The notes under the pieces: generated by a model
What the model was told of the DNA's origin: nothing
Seen by the model: only the letters and a program-made list of their open reading frames with translations
The model's database searches: none
Assembly (NCBI GenBank): GCA_008704415.1
Contig: VXIS01000370.1
Coordinates: 1 to 43,421, forward strand
Length of the DNA: 43,421 nucleotides
Direction of reading: 5' to 3'
DNA from: Sphaerosporella brunnea
Lineage: Eukaryota; Ascomycota; Pezizomycetes; Pezizales; Pyronemataceae
Part shown: positions 22,585-32,799 of the stretch, in pieces
Layout of the letters: the number at the start of each line of letters is the position of its first letter
Numbering within the stretch: the first letter of the stretch is position 1
Made by a program: the position numbers and the translations under genes

Positions 22585-23334
22585 ATGACCGAGCTCAGCT
22601 ACACGAAGTCGTTCCTCTCCATGCTGGCGCCGCGCCCTCTGCGGCTGTCGGCCGACCACGTTGAAGACCCCCGAAAGCTGCCCGCCCGCGTCCCCGTACA
22701 AATCTCCCCACCTTCTCCATCTGCAACTCTGGCCTAATTCCGAACAGTACACGCTTCCCCGTACCCTCCCCGAAAAGAAGAAGCGTCAGCGTATTTCAAC
22801 GACCAACGATGCTACCGGTTTGATAACCTCTCACCTCGGTACCTGCATCAGCTAACAGGAACTTGCCGTGACAAAGTCACTATCACTCTCAAACCCTTGC
22901 GGCCCAATCCAGCTCTGGCCCCGCTTTCGCTTCCGTCGATCCCGCTGTCGACAACCGTCGCCTCGCTGAAGCAGAAATACCTAGCCACGCTGCCCGCCGG
23001 CACTGATACCTCTAAGCTGAAGCTGCTGCTCAAAGGGAAGCCCGTTTCCGACGTGAAGACGCTTTCCGAGCTCGGATTCAAGGACGGAGAAGACGTCACG
23101 ATAACAGTGATGCTCATGGGTGGAGCGGCAGCAGCAGCCCCGCCCGCTTCCTCCTCTTCCCCGCCGGTTCCAGAGGTCGATATGAAAGAGCCCCCCAACA
23201 AGACGAAGGCTCTATCGCAGGAAGCCTTCTGGGAGGATTTGAAAGTATTTCTGGAAGAGACGCTCGGTAGAGAGGATGTTGAAGAAGACCCCAAGAAGGT
23301 CTTGCAAGTGTTCAGGGCGGCTTGGAGGGGCTGA
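22585..23334 (+). CDS. get5: Get5/Mdy2-like ubiquitin-like protein of the GET pathway
   Basis: Three exons (22585-22695, 22748-22817, 22859-23334) give 218 residues. Get5 links Get4 to Sgt2 in delivery of tail-anchored proteins to the ER. The N-terminal segment (MTELSYTKSFLSML, then DPRKLPARVPYTLP across intron 1) resembles the fungal Get5 N-terminal, Get4-binding region. The middle is a ubiquitin-like fold (SLKQKYLATLPAGTD, KLKLLLKGKPVSDVKTLSEL, GEDVTITVMLMGG). An Ala/Pro/Ser linker follows. The last 40 residues (FWEDLKVFLEETL and QVFRAAWRG) match the C-terminal homodimerisation helices. Intron 2 is only 41 nt and its GCTAAC sits right at the acceptor, so that junction is the least certain part, although the frame is preserved. 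Confidence 0.8.
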
Positions 23335-24105
23335 TGATGTTACTGTTTTTTTTGTTTCTGTTTCTGAAACAGGCGTTTGGGTTGGAGTGCTATAATTGCG
23401 CGCGCGAATCGACGACCTCTGCATTACTCAGCTTAAAAGTGCAACATTGAGGTTTTACTAGACTTAGTATCCATTCACCGATCCGAATCCTAAGCTTTAT
23501 TATCTCAAGTCATGAACCCACAACACCATCCAGTACATAACCCTCGCATTTAACGCTTAGTACTCAAGTCAAACTCAGTCATGCGTCTTCCGGTCTCAGG
23601 TCCAAAATGGTAAATGCTGCAAGTTTTTACAGATTGGCTACCATGTCGAAAGCTGTGAGGAGGTTCCGAGTGATGGTTTGTTGGGACGGTCCACCACGCG
23701 GGTACGCCTTCAGGACGCAGCTCACAGCATGAGGACCCAACAATGGAGGAACATTACACGTTTCTTCAAGTTCTACATATGGTAAGCAGATGATTTGGCA
23801 GCGTTCGGAGCAACTCCAACAGGCCCAAAACAACCTTTTCTACACCACCACCTCTCCTTTTTTATCGCACAATCGGGACTTCATAACCGCACCCCAAGAT
23901 TTATACCAACCCAACCAGCCAGCCAACCAACCAAACCCCGTCCCGTTATAGACCTTAAAGAGACAAATTAAGAATGAGAAGTAAGAATGCGTAACCACAA
24001 GAAAGAATAAGGCAAGAAAACGCCCCGGCCAAAAACATTTACCACGCCGAAACATGGGGCAGGAAACCCAGAACGACCTATTCTCGCATATTAAAAACCC
24101 CATCT
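23335..24105. other. Convergent intergenic region between get5 and mpg1
   Basis: No coding signal. It should contain both 3' untranslated regions. A CCAACC-type low-complexity stretch lies at about 23905-23940. Confidence 0.55.
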
Positions 24106-25578
24106 TTACATGATAATGGCAGGAACTATAGGATTGCTGTTAGCTCATGTAAAGCGCCGCCAGAAGGAGGGTTGCATACTGTCAATGTTTGCCTTAATCG
24201 TCTTGTGGGGCAATACGCATCCACCATTCACATATACCTCATCCGCCACTGTTACGTCGTCGCCGAGAACCGTAACATTCTCCAGCCTTGCCCATTTGCC
24301 GACAGTGCTGTTCCATCCCACAATGGTGCTCTTGATCCATGCGTGATCCTTGATCCTGCTGCTCTCCAAGATGACACATCGCTGAAGCCTGACACCATCA
24401 CCAATCACCACGTTAGGTCCAATGGTAACGTTGGGGCCAATGCGGCAGTTCTTGCCGATCTTCGCTGAAGGATCGATGAGAACATTGCCGCCGTGAACAA
24501 AGGACTCCGAAGACGGGGTGAGGAGCTTCGAGTTCTTCTTGGCGAGGGAAGACAGATAGAGGCAGGTGCCTGTCAGGAAGTCCTTGGGCTGGCCAACGTC
24601 CATCCAGAAGCCCTCCAAGTCGAACGAGTGCAGCTGACCGTCCCTCACAATGGCTGGGAAAGTCTCCTGCTCAATGGAGGTCGGGCGCAGCTCGATTCTG
24701 CTCAAGACACTGGGGTTGAGAATGTAGATCCCGGCATTGATGCGGTTTCCAACGAACTCGACGGGTTTCTCGACGAAACGGTCGATACGGGAGGGGTGAT
24801 CGGGCTTGTGGACAACGACACCGTACTTCGAGGGCTCGTCGACCTTGGTGACGACAATGGTACCCTCCTGGCCGTGGGCTCTGTGGAAAGCTGCCAGCTC
24901 CTTGAAGGGGTATTCGCAAATGACGTCCGAGTTGAGCACGAAGAAGGGAGTGTCGTCTTTACCGAGGATCTCTTCGGCGAGCTTCAGGGGGCCGGCGGTG
25001 CCCAAGGGTTCAGTCTCAACGGAAAATGTGATCTTGACACCGTATTGTTCCTCATACTGCGCAACGAATCAGCGATTGCCGTGGGCAGGCACTAGACAAT
25101 GCCGGGTACCTTCTTCAATACGTTGATCATGACCTCTGGTCGGTAGTTGACGGCCAGCACGATGTCTGTGACACCAGCAGCGGCCAAAGCTTCAACCTGA
25201 TGCAGTATCATGGGCCTGTTTCCAAACTCCACCAGGGGCTTGGGAAGAGTGAGGGTCTGCGACCCGGTTAGCCTTTGACACTTTTTTTTTGTTCTGATCG
25301 CCTCCGACCCGTAATTCGGTGCGGTGCTGCATCCAGCGGCGGAGCTTGCCGGAATTGAATTTACGGGAAGGCAAAGGTAACGAAGGAAATGGGCTGAGCG
25401 CATACAAGAGGCCTCAGACGGGTACCGAAACCGCCAACAAGAATAAGAGCTGCGATTGAACGAACCGGGAGTCAGCTTTGGAAGGCCCTCGGGGGGGTGA
25501 GGGGGGATTGGGCTTGACTGCAGACACCCGAAGGGTCAAGCAGCAATTGACAAAAGGACAGTGCCGCTCACCCTTCAT
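24106..25578 (-). CDS. mpg1: Mannose-1-phosphate guanylyltransferase (GDP-mannose pyrophosphorylase)
   Basis: Five exons (25578-25572, 25449-25406, 25256-25110, 25056-24180, 24125-24106) give 364 residues, exactly the usual fungal length. It makes GDP-mannose from GTP and mannose-1-phosphate for glycosylation and cell-wall mannan. The nucleotidyltransferase signature [10 protein letters not shown] is followed across intron 2 by TLTLPKP. The sugar-phosphate site region [14 protein letters not shown] and FWMDVGQP are present. The C-terminal third is a left-handed beta-helix of hexapeptide repeats ([20 protein letters not shown]). The last intron (54 nt) was added because the unspliced frame ends abnormally; splicing gives the family C-terminus NIDIPAIIM. 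The first exon has only seven nucleotides (Met-Lys and one base). The first two introns (122 and 149 nt) are longer than others in the window. Confidence 0.95.
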
Positions 25579-27703
25579 TTTGACGGTATTACGCAAAGAT
25601 AAAAATCAGAAGATATTAGGGGCGGAGGATTAAGGGAGGTCGAGCGGTATCGGGCAGAAACGAGCTTTCGGTGTGCTGATGATGATGTTGATGAAACAGA
25701 TCTAAACGACGGAATAGGTGGTGGTGAATGGGGGTGGACGGGTGAGTTGCCAAACGATTGAAGCGACGGAGGATGCTCAAAGGTCAAGAGAAGGGGGGGG
25801 GTGGGGGAGTTGGGAGGTAGGAGCGAGGCGGGTTGAAATAAGGCACCACAGTCAAGACCGTCAAGGACACGTTCGAGTTAAAAGGAGGGTGGCCTAGAGT
25901 ACTTCCGCTCCACTTTACCACAGCTGCAAACAAGGTACACCACCAGGCTACCACGATTCGGCAGAGGGGCCAGCAAGCGGCGGTGCACAAAAACAACCAA
26001 AATATGCCTGGCATTGCTTGCTTGCTGGATGCGTGGACAGAGCAGGACGTACCGGGGGCAAGGGGGCCCTGCACGGCACATCGAGCAGGCGGTGGCTTGC
26101 GTGTGTCCCGTGGTCACGGGCTGCCCTCTCCGTTTCGTTCGGGGAGGATGTTCAGCGCGCCGTCGCAGTTTTTGCCATCGGCTTGCTTCCGCGCCTGCCC
26201 TCCTCCTCCTGCCCCTGCTGCTCGTTGCCCCAGAGAGCACGTCCGCGCCAGTGCTCGTTTCACCCTAAGCGTAGTGGCGTTCGGATGAGACGTGTCTCTT
26301 CGCCGATTCAGTCGATTCAAGAGCAACTGTAGGAAGGTATCGCATCCCCCCCCCCCCACAACGCTGCTCCCCAATCTAGGAAATGAACGCTGAACAGTCG
26401 GGATCTTGTGACACGCCGATTGTTGGTTGGTTTTGCACGCGCCGAAGCGCACACATGCCACAAACTCAAGCATAATCTCAACCTCGCCGCCAGTCAAACA
26501 CATAGAAGGAGCTCCTGCCGTTCCGTGCCCATCAAAGGAAACTCGCTTCCCCACCAGCGCCATTTGCTGCGCCTAGCACACTCTAGTTAGGCATATCCCC
26601 CCCATCCTCACATTACCAACCCGACAGAGCTAGACATGTTAAAATGACACTCACGGTATGGTTGGCTTGTCGCAGCGTCACCTGTGTGGCGTCGTTGTGG
26701 CGATGCTACTCTAAATTTAGGGCCTGCTCAGCAGTTTTCGCAACGCAACAGGCATTCCACAACCCCCCCAATTTCAACAACGCCCGCGTCAATGGTTGCA
26801 AGAGGCATTCGAAGGATGTCTATAAAACCTCGCGGTTTTTTGAAAAGCAGTTGTATTCTACATAGTATTCGGCATCACTTGATTCTCTCATGGCATTGTT
26901 TTTAATTTTCAATTTTTATCGTAGTTTGGTTGCTCGAAATCGAGGGTTGGAAAATCACCGCGTCGCGTAGATTCGTGATGGAGGTAAAACTCGAAAACCA
27001 GGGTTTTCGTGGACCGTTTCGTTCTCCATGTCAGCACCCGCGCTATTGCCATAACGCTAGTAGTAAAAACTTCTACCGAATCCATGTTTTTTGGTTTTTG
27101 TAGAGTGAATTTAGATGGGAGAAATTGATTTTTGTTTTTTTTTGGCTCCCTGAAAAGCAGTGTTTTTGCGGGCGTCACACGACTTTTGACACGTGAATGA
27201 TGGCCAGCAGTGGAGAAATTTCCTGCCGCGCTCCACCTAGTACATAAAATATCTTTGTTCATATGGCCCCAAAAAGTCGGGATCCTCATCTTTCGCGCCG
27301 TCAGCTTTTGGCCCATGAACAAAATTCTCGATGACGATAACCTACGACGCATGAATGGATAAGAAAGAGGCGATGGTGGAAGTTTTTCTTCCTTCTTCGC
27401 GCCTGGAACAATAGTGGTACTCAAGGTAGGCTGAAAAGGCCGGCTGGCTGGAAATCGAGTGCCGCAAAAGATCCAATGGGAGGCTCCAGCCTGGCTGCAG
27501 ACTCTGAGCGACCTTTTGTGCAAACGTGCTGGCTGGCTGGCTGGGTGACGTCGCGGTCATGCCACCAGGCTGTGACGAAATCAATACTTGCGCGCAGTAT
27601 GGAAAGCGTGGGCTCTAGGGCGGAGTAAATTTCGCTGAGTAAAGCGTGTGGTCACGTGAAAATATTGTCATCTGATCTCTTTGTTGCCCAGCAAGCCTGA
27701 TTA
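25579..27703. other. Gene-poor region between mpg1 and the Harbinger element
   Basis: About 2.1 kb without a convincing gene. The first part is the mpg1 promoter and carries G/C homopolymers (25793-25805, 26347-26359). Frames in 25,880-26,560 are low-complexity on both strands. A 204-codon minus frame (26,909-27,523) has no recognisable motif and no supporting splice context. A GGCT microsatellite lies near 27,528-27,543 and a GTCACGTGA word at 27,651. Confidence 0.5.
27701..27703. repeat. TTA target site beside the Harbinger left end
   Basis: TTA immediately precedes GGGGTTGTCAGAGCTAG (27704 onward). PIF/Harbinger elements duplicate TTA/TWA and their ends commonly begin with several G, so this is the most likely left boundary. 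The partner copy is beyond the window. Confidence 0.5.
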
Positions 27704-27900
27704 GGGGTTGTCAGAGCTAGACGGGTTGGACGAGACGGAAATTTTTGGTCAAAAGAGGCGGCCAATAGAAAGGAGCCGACCAAGCCGGAGCTGTCCGGAG
27801 CTGTGATTCCCCCAGTCGGACTCAGACGGTTGCGACGGATAGAGCGCGGCCGATGTCATAGTTACCGATCTCATGTGACACCGCCGCTGCCCCACTGCGC

Positions 27901-28044
27901 GACCGCCGCTGTATGCACCACAAATCTCCCAACGACTGCCACCCTACACGCCACAAATCTCACAGCGACCGTCGCGGTATGCCCCTCCAAAACACCAAAG
28001 CATCAGCTACTAACGTTGCGCGAAAGATATCGACCACCGCTGCT
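27901..28044. repeat. 33-bp degenerate tandem array, left part
   Basis: Units start at 27901, 27934 and 27967 with the words GACCGCCGCTG, GACTGCCACCC and GACCGTCGCGG. A degenerate unit follows at about 28001, and the next GACCACCGCTGCT begins at 28032. The second half of some units repeats CACAAATCTC. The array continues at 40266 beyond the LINE with the same 33-bp step. Subterminal arrays in DNA transposons are often transposase-binding sites; that role is inferred. Confidence 0.65.
28032..28044. repeat. LINE target-site duplication, left copy
   Basis: GACCACCGCTGCT, identical to 40266-40278. It abuts the T-rich (reverse-complement A-rich) 3' tail of the LINE. The last T could belong to the tail, so the duplication is 12 or 13 bp. 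Confidence 0.8.
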
Positions 28045-28248
28045 TTTTTTGTTTTAATCATATTGCATTTGGCCGCTTGCGGCCATGGCATGTTAAGTAC
28101 AGGATCATCGCCACCCCTAGGCATTGCGCCTACTCTGGGGTACACTCCTTCGAAGGAAAAGGAAGCAAGGAAAGCGCAGCTGATAGAGTCATACAAAGGA
28201 GATTCGTGATAGAAGAGAAGAAAAGAAAGGAAGACATGGTCATAAAAC

Positions 28249-30579
28249 TCAGTTGGCCACCTTTGGCCATAGTCCCACCTGCGTGCTATCTAGGAAACCT
28301 ATCACTGCTCCTGTACAGCGGCCATCCGCCAGCAAATCTCTTACTGACGTATTCGTTTTCCTCCTCCTTTTTCCCTTCTCACGCGTGGCCTCCGCCACTG
28401 CCTTCCACAGCGTCTGTTGCTCCCCGCGCCATCTCTGGCAGGTCTTGAAGAGGTGGTCGCGCGTCTGCGTGGGCTTCTTGGGACAGAACCAGCACTTATC
28501 GTTCACTTGTCGTCCCGTCTTGTGAAGGTATGGAGCCGTGAGCGCTTTTTGCAGCCGTAGTTGGAGGAAGCGTACCGCTAGTGTCTTTTTGGTCCGAAAG
28601 GCGGTTTTGTTGTTGCCTTTCGGACGTCTGTAGTAGCTTTTCGGGACGCAATGCTTCGCAAGCCAGGCTTTGCGGTCATGGTGCTTGGCCAGAGTGATTT
28701 CTCGTGCGATGTGAGCGAGCGAGGTGGTGTCGAGGACGTTGTTGGACGCAGCGGGAGACTTGCTTTCCATGGCTGCCTTCGCGCGTCTGTCTGCAGCCTC
28801 ATTTCCGTGCACCCCTTCATGCCCCGGTACCCAGTGGTATTTGGTGATCCAGCCGGCCTCAAGCAGCTGGCGCTCTGTCTTGGTAATGTCTGGCAGAACC
28901 CACTGGCCAGGACCAGGTGCCGTGCTTTGTAGGCGTTTGAGGGCAGCCTGTGCATCCACAAAAAGGTGGACCGTACCAGCTGTGGATCCCTCAGGGAGGT
29001 GGTGGGTGGCCAGCTCTAGACCTGCGGCGATACCCATCATTTCTGCGTCGAAGGCTTCTTTGTTGTGACCGATGTACCTTGACACACCGGCCCATTCTTG
29101 TCTGTGGGTGTCATAAGTGACCGCAGCATAGCCGCAGCTGCCGTCTTCGAGTCTAGACCCATCAGAAAAGATACCGATGCTGTTGTTGGACGGTTTTCTG
29201 CGGAAGGAGGCCGTGGTCATGGCGTCATCCTCGGCTTCGATGACCACTCGGCCCTGTGGGATGCCGCAGTGCGCCAGGGTCGGCTCAATCATCAGTGGGC
29301 GGCCGGGGATGGTTGTTGCGAGCTGGGCGAAGACGTTGTTCGGGGGCGCCTGTTGAGGGGCTTCTCCGAAGGCATTGTTGGCTGTGAAAGAAAGCAGGCG
29401 TCTGACCGTGGTGACTGGCGGTGTCGTCGGTGCTGTTGGCGCGGCAGGTGATAGTTCGGCGCGGATGCGTTCTCCTGCTGGGTTACCCCCGGGTGTTGCC
29501 GCAAGCCGGCTGGCAAAGCGACGTTGTCGGCGAGCGAGGAGGGTGTTCGCGTCTGTAAGTCCAGCTTCGCAGATGAGCGGGCCAATGGCGGACGTCGGGA
29601 GGGCACCCAGAATGGCGCGCGCTTGGCGATTGAAAAGCTTCTGGAGGTCGGTGGCTCGCCCCTTTAGGCCGTGCTGACCTTCGTTCCACCACAGCTCAGC
29701 CCCGTACAGTGCCACCGCCTGCACGGCGGCCACCTGGATGCGTCTGACATTATCGGGTGCTAGTCCAAGTTTGCCGGTCAGGGAACGTATCCTTGCTTCG
29801 GCAGCTCTCGCCTTGCCTATCCTAACGTTGTGGTGGTGCAGAAGGGTCAGCTTGGAGTCCAGGAAAACTCCCAGCCACCGCGTCGCGTGCTTGTTATAGG
29901 CGATCATTTCGCCGGCGACTGAAATTCTCATATTCGGCAGTCTGCGTTTCCTCGTCAAGAGGACGGCTTCTGTTTTTGCGACGTCGAAGGCCACTGCGTT
30001 GGCGTCTGCCCAGAGTAGACTCGCCGCTGCGCATCGGTTTAGTATGTCTGTGACGTCCGTGACCGTGTTTTCTGTAGCCACCCACGCCACGTCGTCGGCG
30101 TATGATAGTGCGAAGGCCCCTTGTACCTTGCCTTCTACCTCCGGGAAAAGTCCAGACAGATATATTGCAAAGAGGATGGGTGAGACTGGGGAGCCTTGTG
30201 GTAGGCCCGTCTTGATCGCAGTTGCGTCGCTAAGTTGTCCCTCGACTTTCATCTGGACCCATCTGTCTTCCATGAAGGAGGCGGTCCACCTAACCAGACT
30301 GTGTGGTGCACTCAGCTTCATGAGCCTGCGGATGAGCACTGCTTTCGAAACGTGGTCAAAGGCCCCCTTGACGTCCATCAGCAGGGTTCCGACAATGCGC
30401 TTCTCTTGCCACGCCCCCTGAGCTTGGTCCATGAGGATTGCCACGGCATCCACGGCAGCTCTGCCGCGTCTGCTGCCGAACTGTCCCTCGTGTAGCCACT
30501 TGCCGGCCTCTGCGGCTTGCGTCAGTCTTCCGGTGACTACCCGTTCGATGACCTTGCCCAGACAGCAGAGAAGCGATAT
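28249..30579 (-). pseudogene. LINE ORF2, distal part: reverse transcriptase (from motif 2) and RNase H
   Basis: This uninterrupted frame begins at the gypsy insertion scar and reads SLLCCLGKVIERVV, the continuation of the broken RT. RT motifs include DVKGAFDHV (A), GLPQGSPVSPILFAIYL (B), YADDVAWVA (C; the YADD codons are at 30091-30102) and WLGVFLDSKLT (E-like). RNase H follows with FSDGSRL, DAEMMGIAAGLELA, VDAQAALKRL and HGNEAADRRAKAAM, supplying the Asp, Glu, Asp and late Asp positions. A C-terminal CWFC...H...C zinc motif (CWFCPKKPTQTRDHLFKTC) precedes the stop at 28249. It is cut off from its own start by the gypsy element. The LTR happens to supply an in-frame ATG at 30618. Confidence 0.92.
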
Positions 30580-31094
30580 TGTAACGGAGAGGGTCGGGAA
30601 CAGGCTGGAGGGGCTCAAGGTACTCGCGTACAGAGGGTTATCGAACAGGTTCAGGAACGAGGGGCCGGAACAGGATCCGGAGGCAGGACGAGAGGCGTGA
30701 CGCGCACGGTCAGGGTTCAGATTGGAACGAAGGTACTCAGATTGACATACGAAGGTTCAGTAAAGAGGAAAAGGAAAACAAACAACAAAGCGGAAGCGAA
30801 GGCCCCTTATAGCACTCACGTGATCGCGGTGCCCCGCGCCACGTGGTAGCCGAACATAACCTCGGCTCGGAGCCACCCCACCTAGCCTCCCTACAGAGCC
30901 TCATCGAGACACCACAAACAACCCCCCCTTCCGAACCTCGCCACGTGACAACCATCCACGGGGGGGGTAAATCTGAGAACAGCAAATGAATCAGCATCCT
31001 TTGAAGCCTTAGATCTGAGAGTTCTAGCCGATTTCATTGAGAGTAAAAGCCGGTAGCTTAGTCGGAAAACTCCATCCAAACTCGCACCGTGACA
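30580..31094 (-). repeat. 3' LTR of the gypsy element (515 bp)
   Basis: A near-identical copy of 36178-36691. By eye there are about ten substitutions and one indel in a G run, so identity is near 98%. It holds three CACGTG palindromes (30817, 30840, 30942). It lies next to the purine tract at 31095-31108. Confidence 0.95.
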
Positions 31095-31108
31095 GTATCC
31101 CCCTCCTA
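31095..31108 (-). other. Polypurine tract of the gypsy element
   Basis: On the minus strand the bases before the 3' LTR read AGGAGGGGGATAC, the expected plus-strand priming site of reverse transcription. Confidence 0.7.
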
Positions 31109-31128
31109 TGGCTGAGCTCCGGCGAAGC

Positions 31129-32799
31129 TCAGTCTTCCTCGGGAAGAGGCCCAGGCTTATCCGGATAGGCCTCATGGAAGCGATCGATAGCTTCTAGGCC
31201 ATTGACCAGCTCAGCTGGTTCCCACTTCGGCTAATCGTAGCCGGTTCACTTGACCAAATACTGGAGTTTACGCCAGCGTCCATGAAGCCTCGAATCCAGT
31301 ATCCGATCAACAAACCACTCCTGCTCGCCCTCAATCTCCACCGGCGGTGGTGGGTCCTGGCATTGTCCCGGATAGGGATCATTGGGTGCCGGTTCCAGGA
31401 GGGAGACATGGAAGACTGGGTGGACATGCATGCCTTCGTGGAGCCGAAGTCGGTAGGTATATGCCGAGACCTTCTCGGTAACTTCGAACGGGCCATGACG
31501 CTTGTTATCCAGTTTACTGGCAGGGCGTCGGGTCTTCCAATTCCGGCCATCGAGCCAGACCTTGTCCCCAACCTGGTAGGTGGGAGCCGGTATGCGATGC
31601 TCGTCAGCATTATCTTGATACCTCATCTGTGCCCGTAGAAGTTCCGTGCGGAGATGCGAATGGATTTCCGACAACGTCCTGGCGGTGGTCAAGGCTCTGC
31701 GGTCATCAACATTGTTGGGGGCCGCAGGGGACAGATCAAACTGGTAACGAGGATCGAAGCCCTTGTTGGCAAAGAATGGTGATGAACCATGAGCTTCCGA
31801 TGCCTGGTTGTTGGTTGCAAACTCGGCCAGCGGCAGCCAGTCGGCCCAGTCACCTTGTAGATAGTTGACATATGCCCGGAGGTACTGCTCCATGACCGCA
31901 TTGATCCGTTCGGTTTGTCCATCAGTCTGCGGGTGAAAGGCCGTCGAAAGGCAGCGTTCTATACCAAGCCTCGCACAGATACGCTCCCAGAAATCCGATG
32001 CAAACTGAGGGCCACGGTCCGAGACTATGGTGAGTGGCAGGCCATGAAGACGAAATACGTGCTGAATGAAGAGGTCAGCCAGCCCGGCAGCATCAATATT
32101 GGTCCGACAAGGAGTCAGGTGGCGCTCCTTGGTAAGGCGGTCAACCACAACCCAAATAGCATCGCAGCCTTGCGACCACAGGAGTCCAGTAACAAAGTCC
32201 ATTGAGATGTCCTGCCAGGGACGTTCCGGGATAGGAAGAGGTCGTAGGATGCCATAGGGGGCATGGCGGCCGGTCCGAGAGCGTTGGCAGATGTGGCAGT
32301 TGCGGACATACCGTTCCACGTCCTGCCGCATCTTTGGCCAGTAGTAGGTACGGCAAAGCAATTCCAGAGTCTTGGATCTTCCTGGGTGACCAGCGACGGG
32401 GGCATCGTGGTGTTGTTGCATCAAGTGCAGCCGGAGGGGTTCGTATTCGGGCACGTAAAGCTTACCTCTGTAGGTGAGTCGGTTATCTTCCTGAGCGCAT
32501 TCTGCCAATGTAATACGTCGGCTGTGGCGAACTCCATCCCGCAGCATTCCAAGGACCTGGGAAGGGAATAAGTCCGCCTCGTAGGCTTCTCGGAACAGGT
32601 GGGCAAGCGTCACTGCTTCATCTTCTGGGGGTAGTGGGGCAGCATCGGGGACGGGGTCGGGTGGCGGAGGAGGCCCTGCAGGAGGGCCATCGGCCAGGAG
32701 GTGGACGATCTGGTGGGGCTTTATGACGACGGAAAAATTTTCAGTCATGCGCTCATCCCCCTCCTTAGGCAGATCTCCTGATCTGCGAGTTAGCGAAGT
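31129..32799 (-). pseudogene. Gypsy integrase with C-terminal chromodomain, interrupted by stops
   Basis: The frame opens just after a one-base shift at about 32795 (an extra T seems to separate it from RT-RNase H) and first reads LTRRSGDLP. Integrase features are the HHCC zinc domain (HHDAPVAGH ... CHICQRS), then the DDE core with DFVTGLL, VSDRGPQFAS and TERINAVMEQYLRAYV. A GPFEVTEKV/SLLEPAP region follows. The chromodomain begins EWFVDRILDSRLHGRWRKLQ and continues past two in-frame stops (after LVK, and after GYD) to KWEPAELVNGLEAI and a terminal stop at 31129. The first stop replaces the Trp expected in the family motif YLVKW. Integration activity of this copy is therefore unlikely. Confidence 0.92.

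Noticed and set aside
25878..26563. Several overlapping 60-150 codon frames on both strands
   Set aside because: Arg/Pro/Ser/Cys-rich readings of GC-rich DNA in several frames at once, typical of random ORFs.
26909..27523. 204-codon minus-strand frame upstream of the Harbinger element
   Set aside because: Mixed low-complexity composition, no recognisable motif and no splice or start context; kept only as a note in the intergenic entry.
27901..28020. CRISPR-like array from 33-bp units
   Set aside because: Units are degenerate, contiguous and without unique spacers, in a eukaryotic transposon; it is a tandem repeat.
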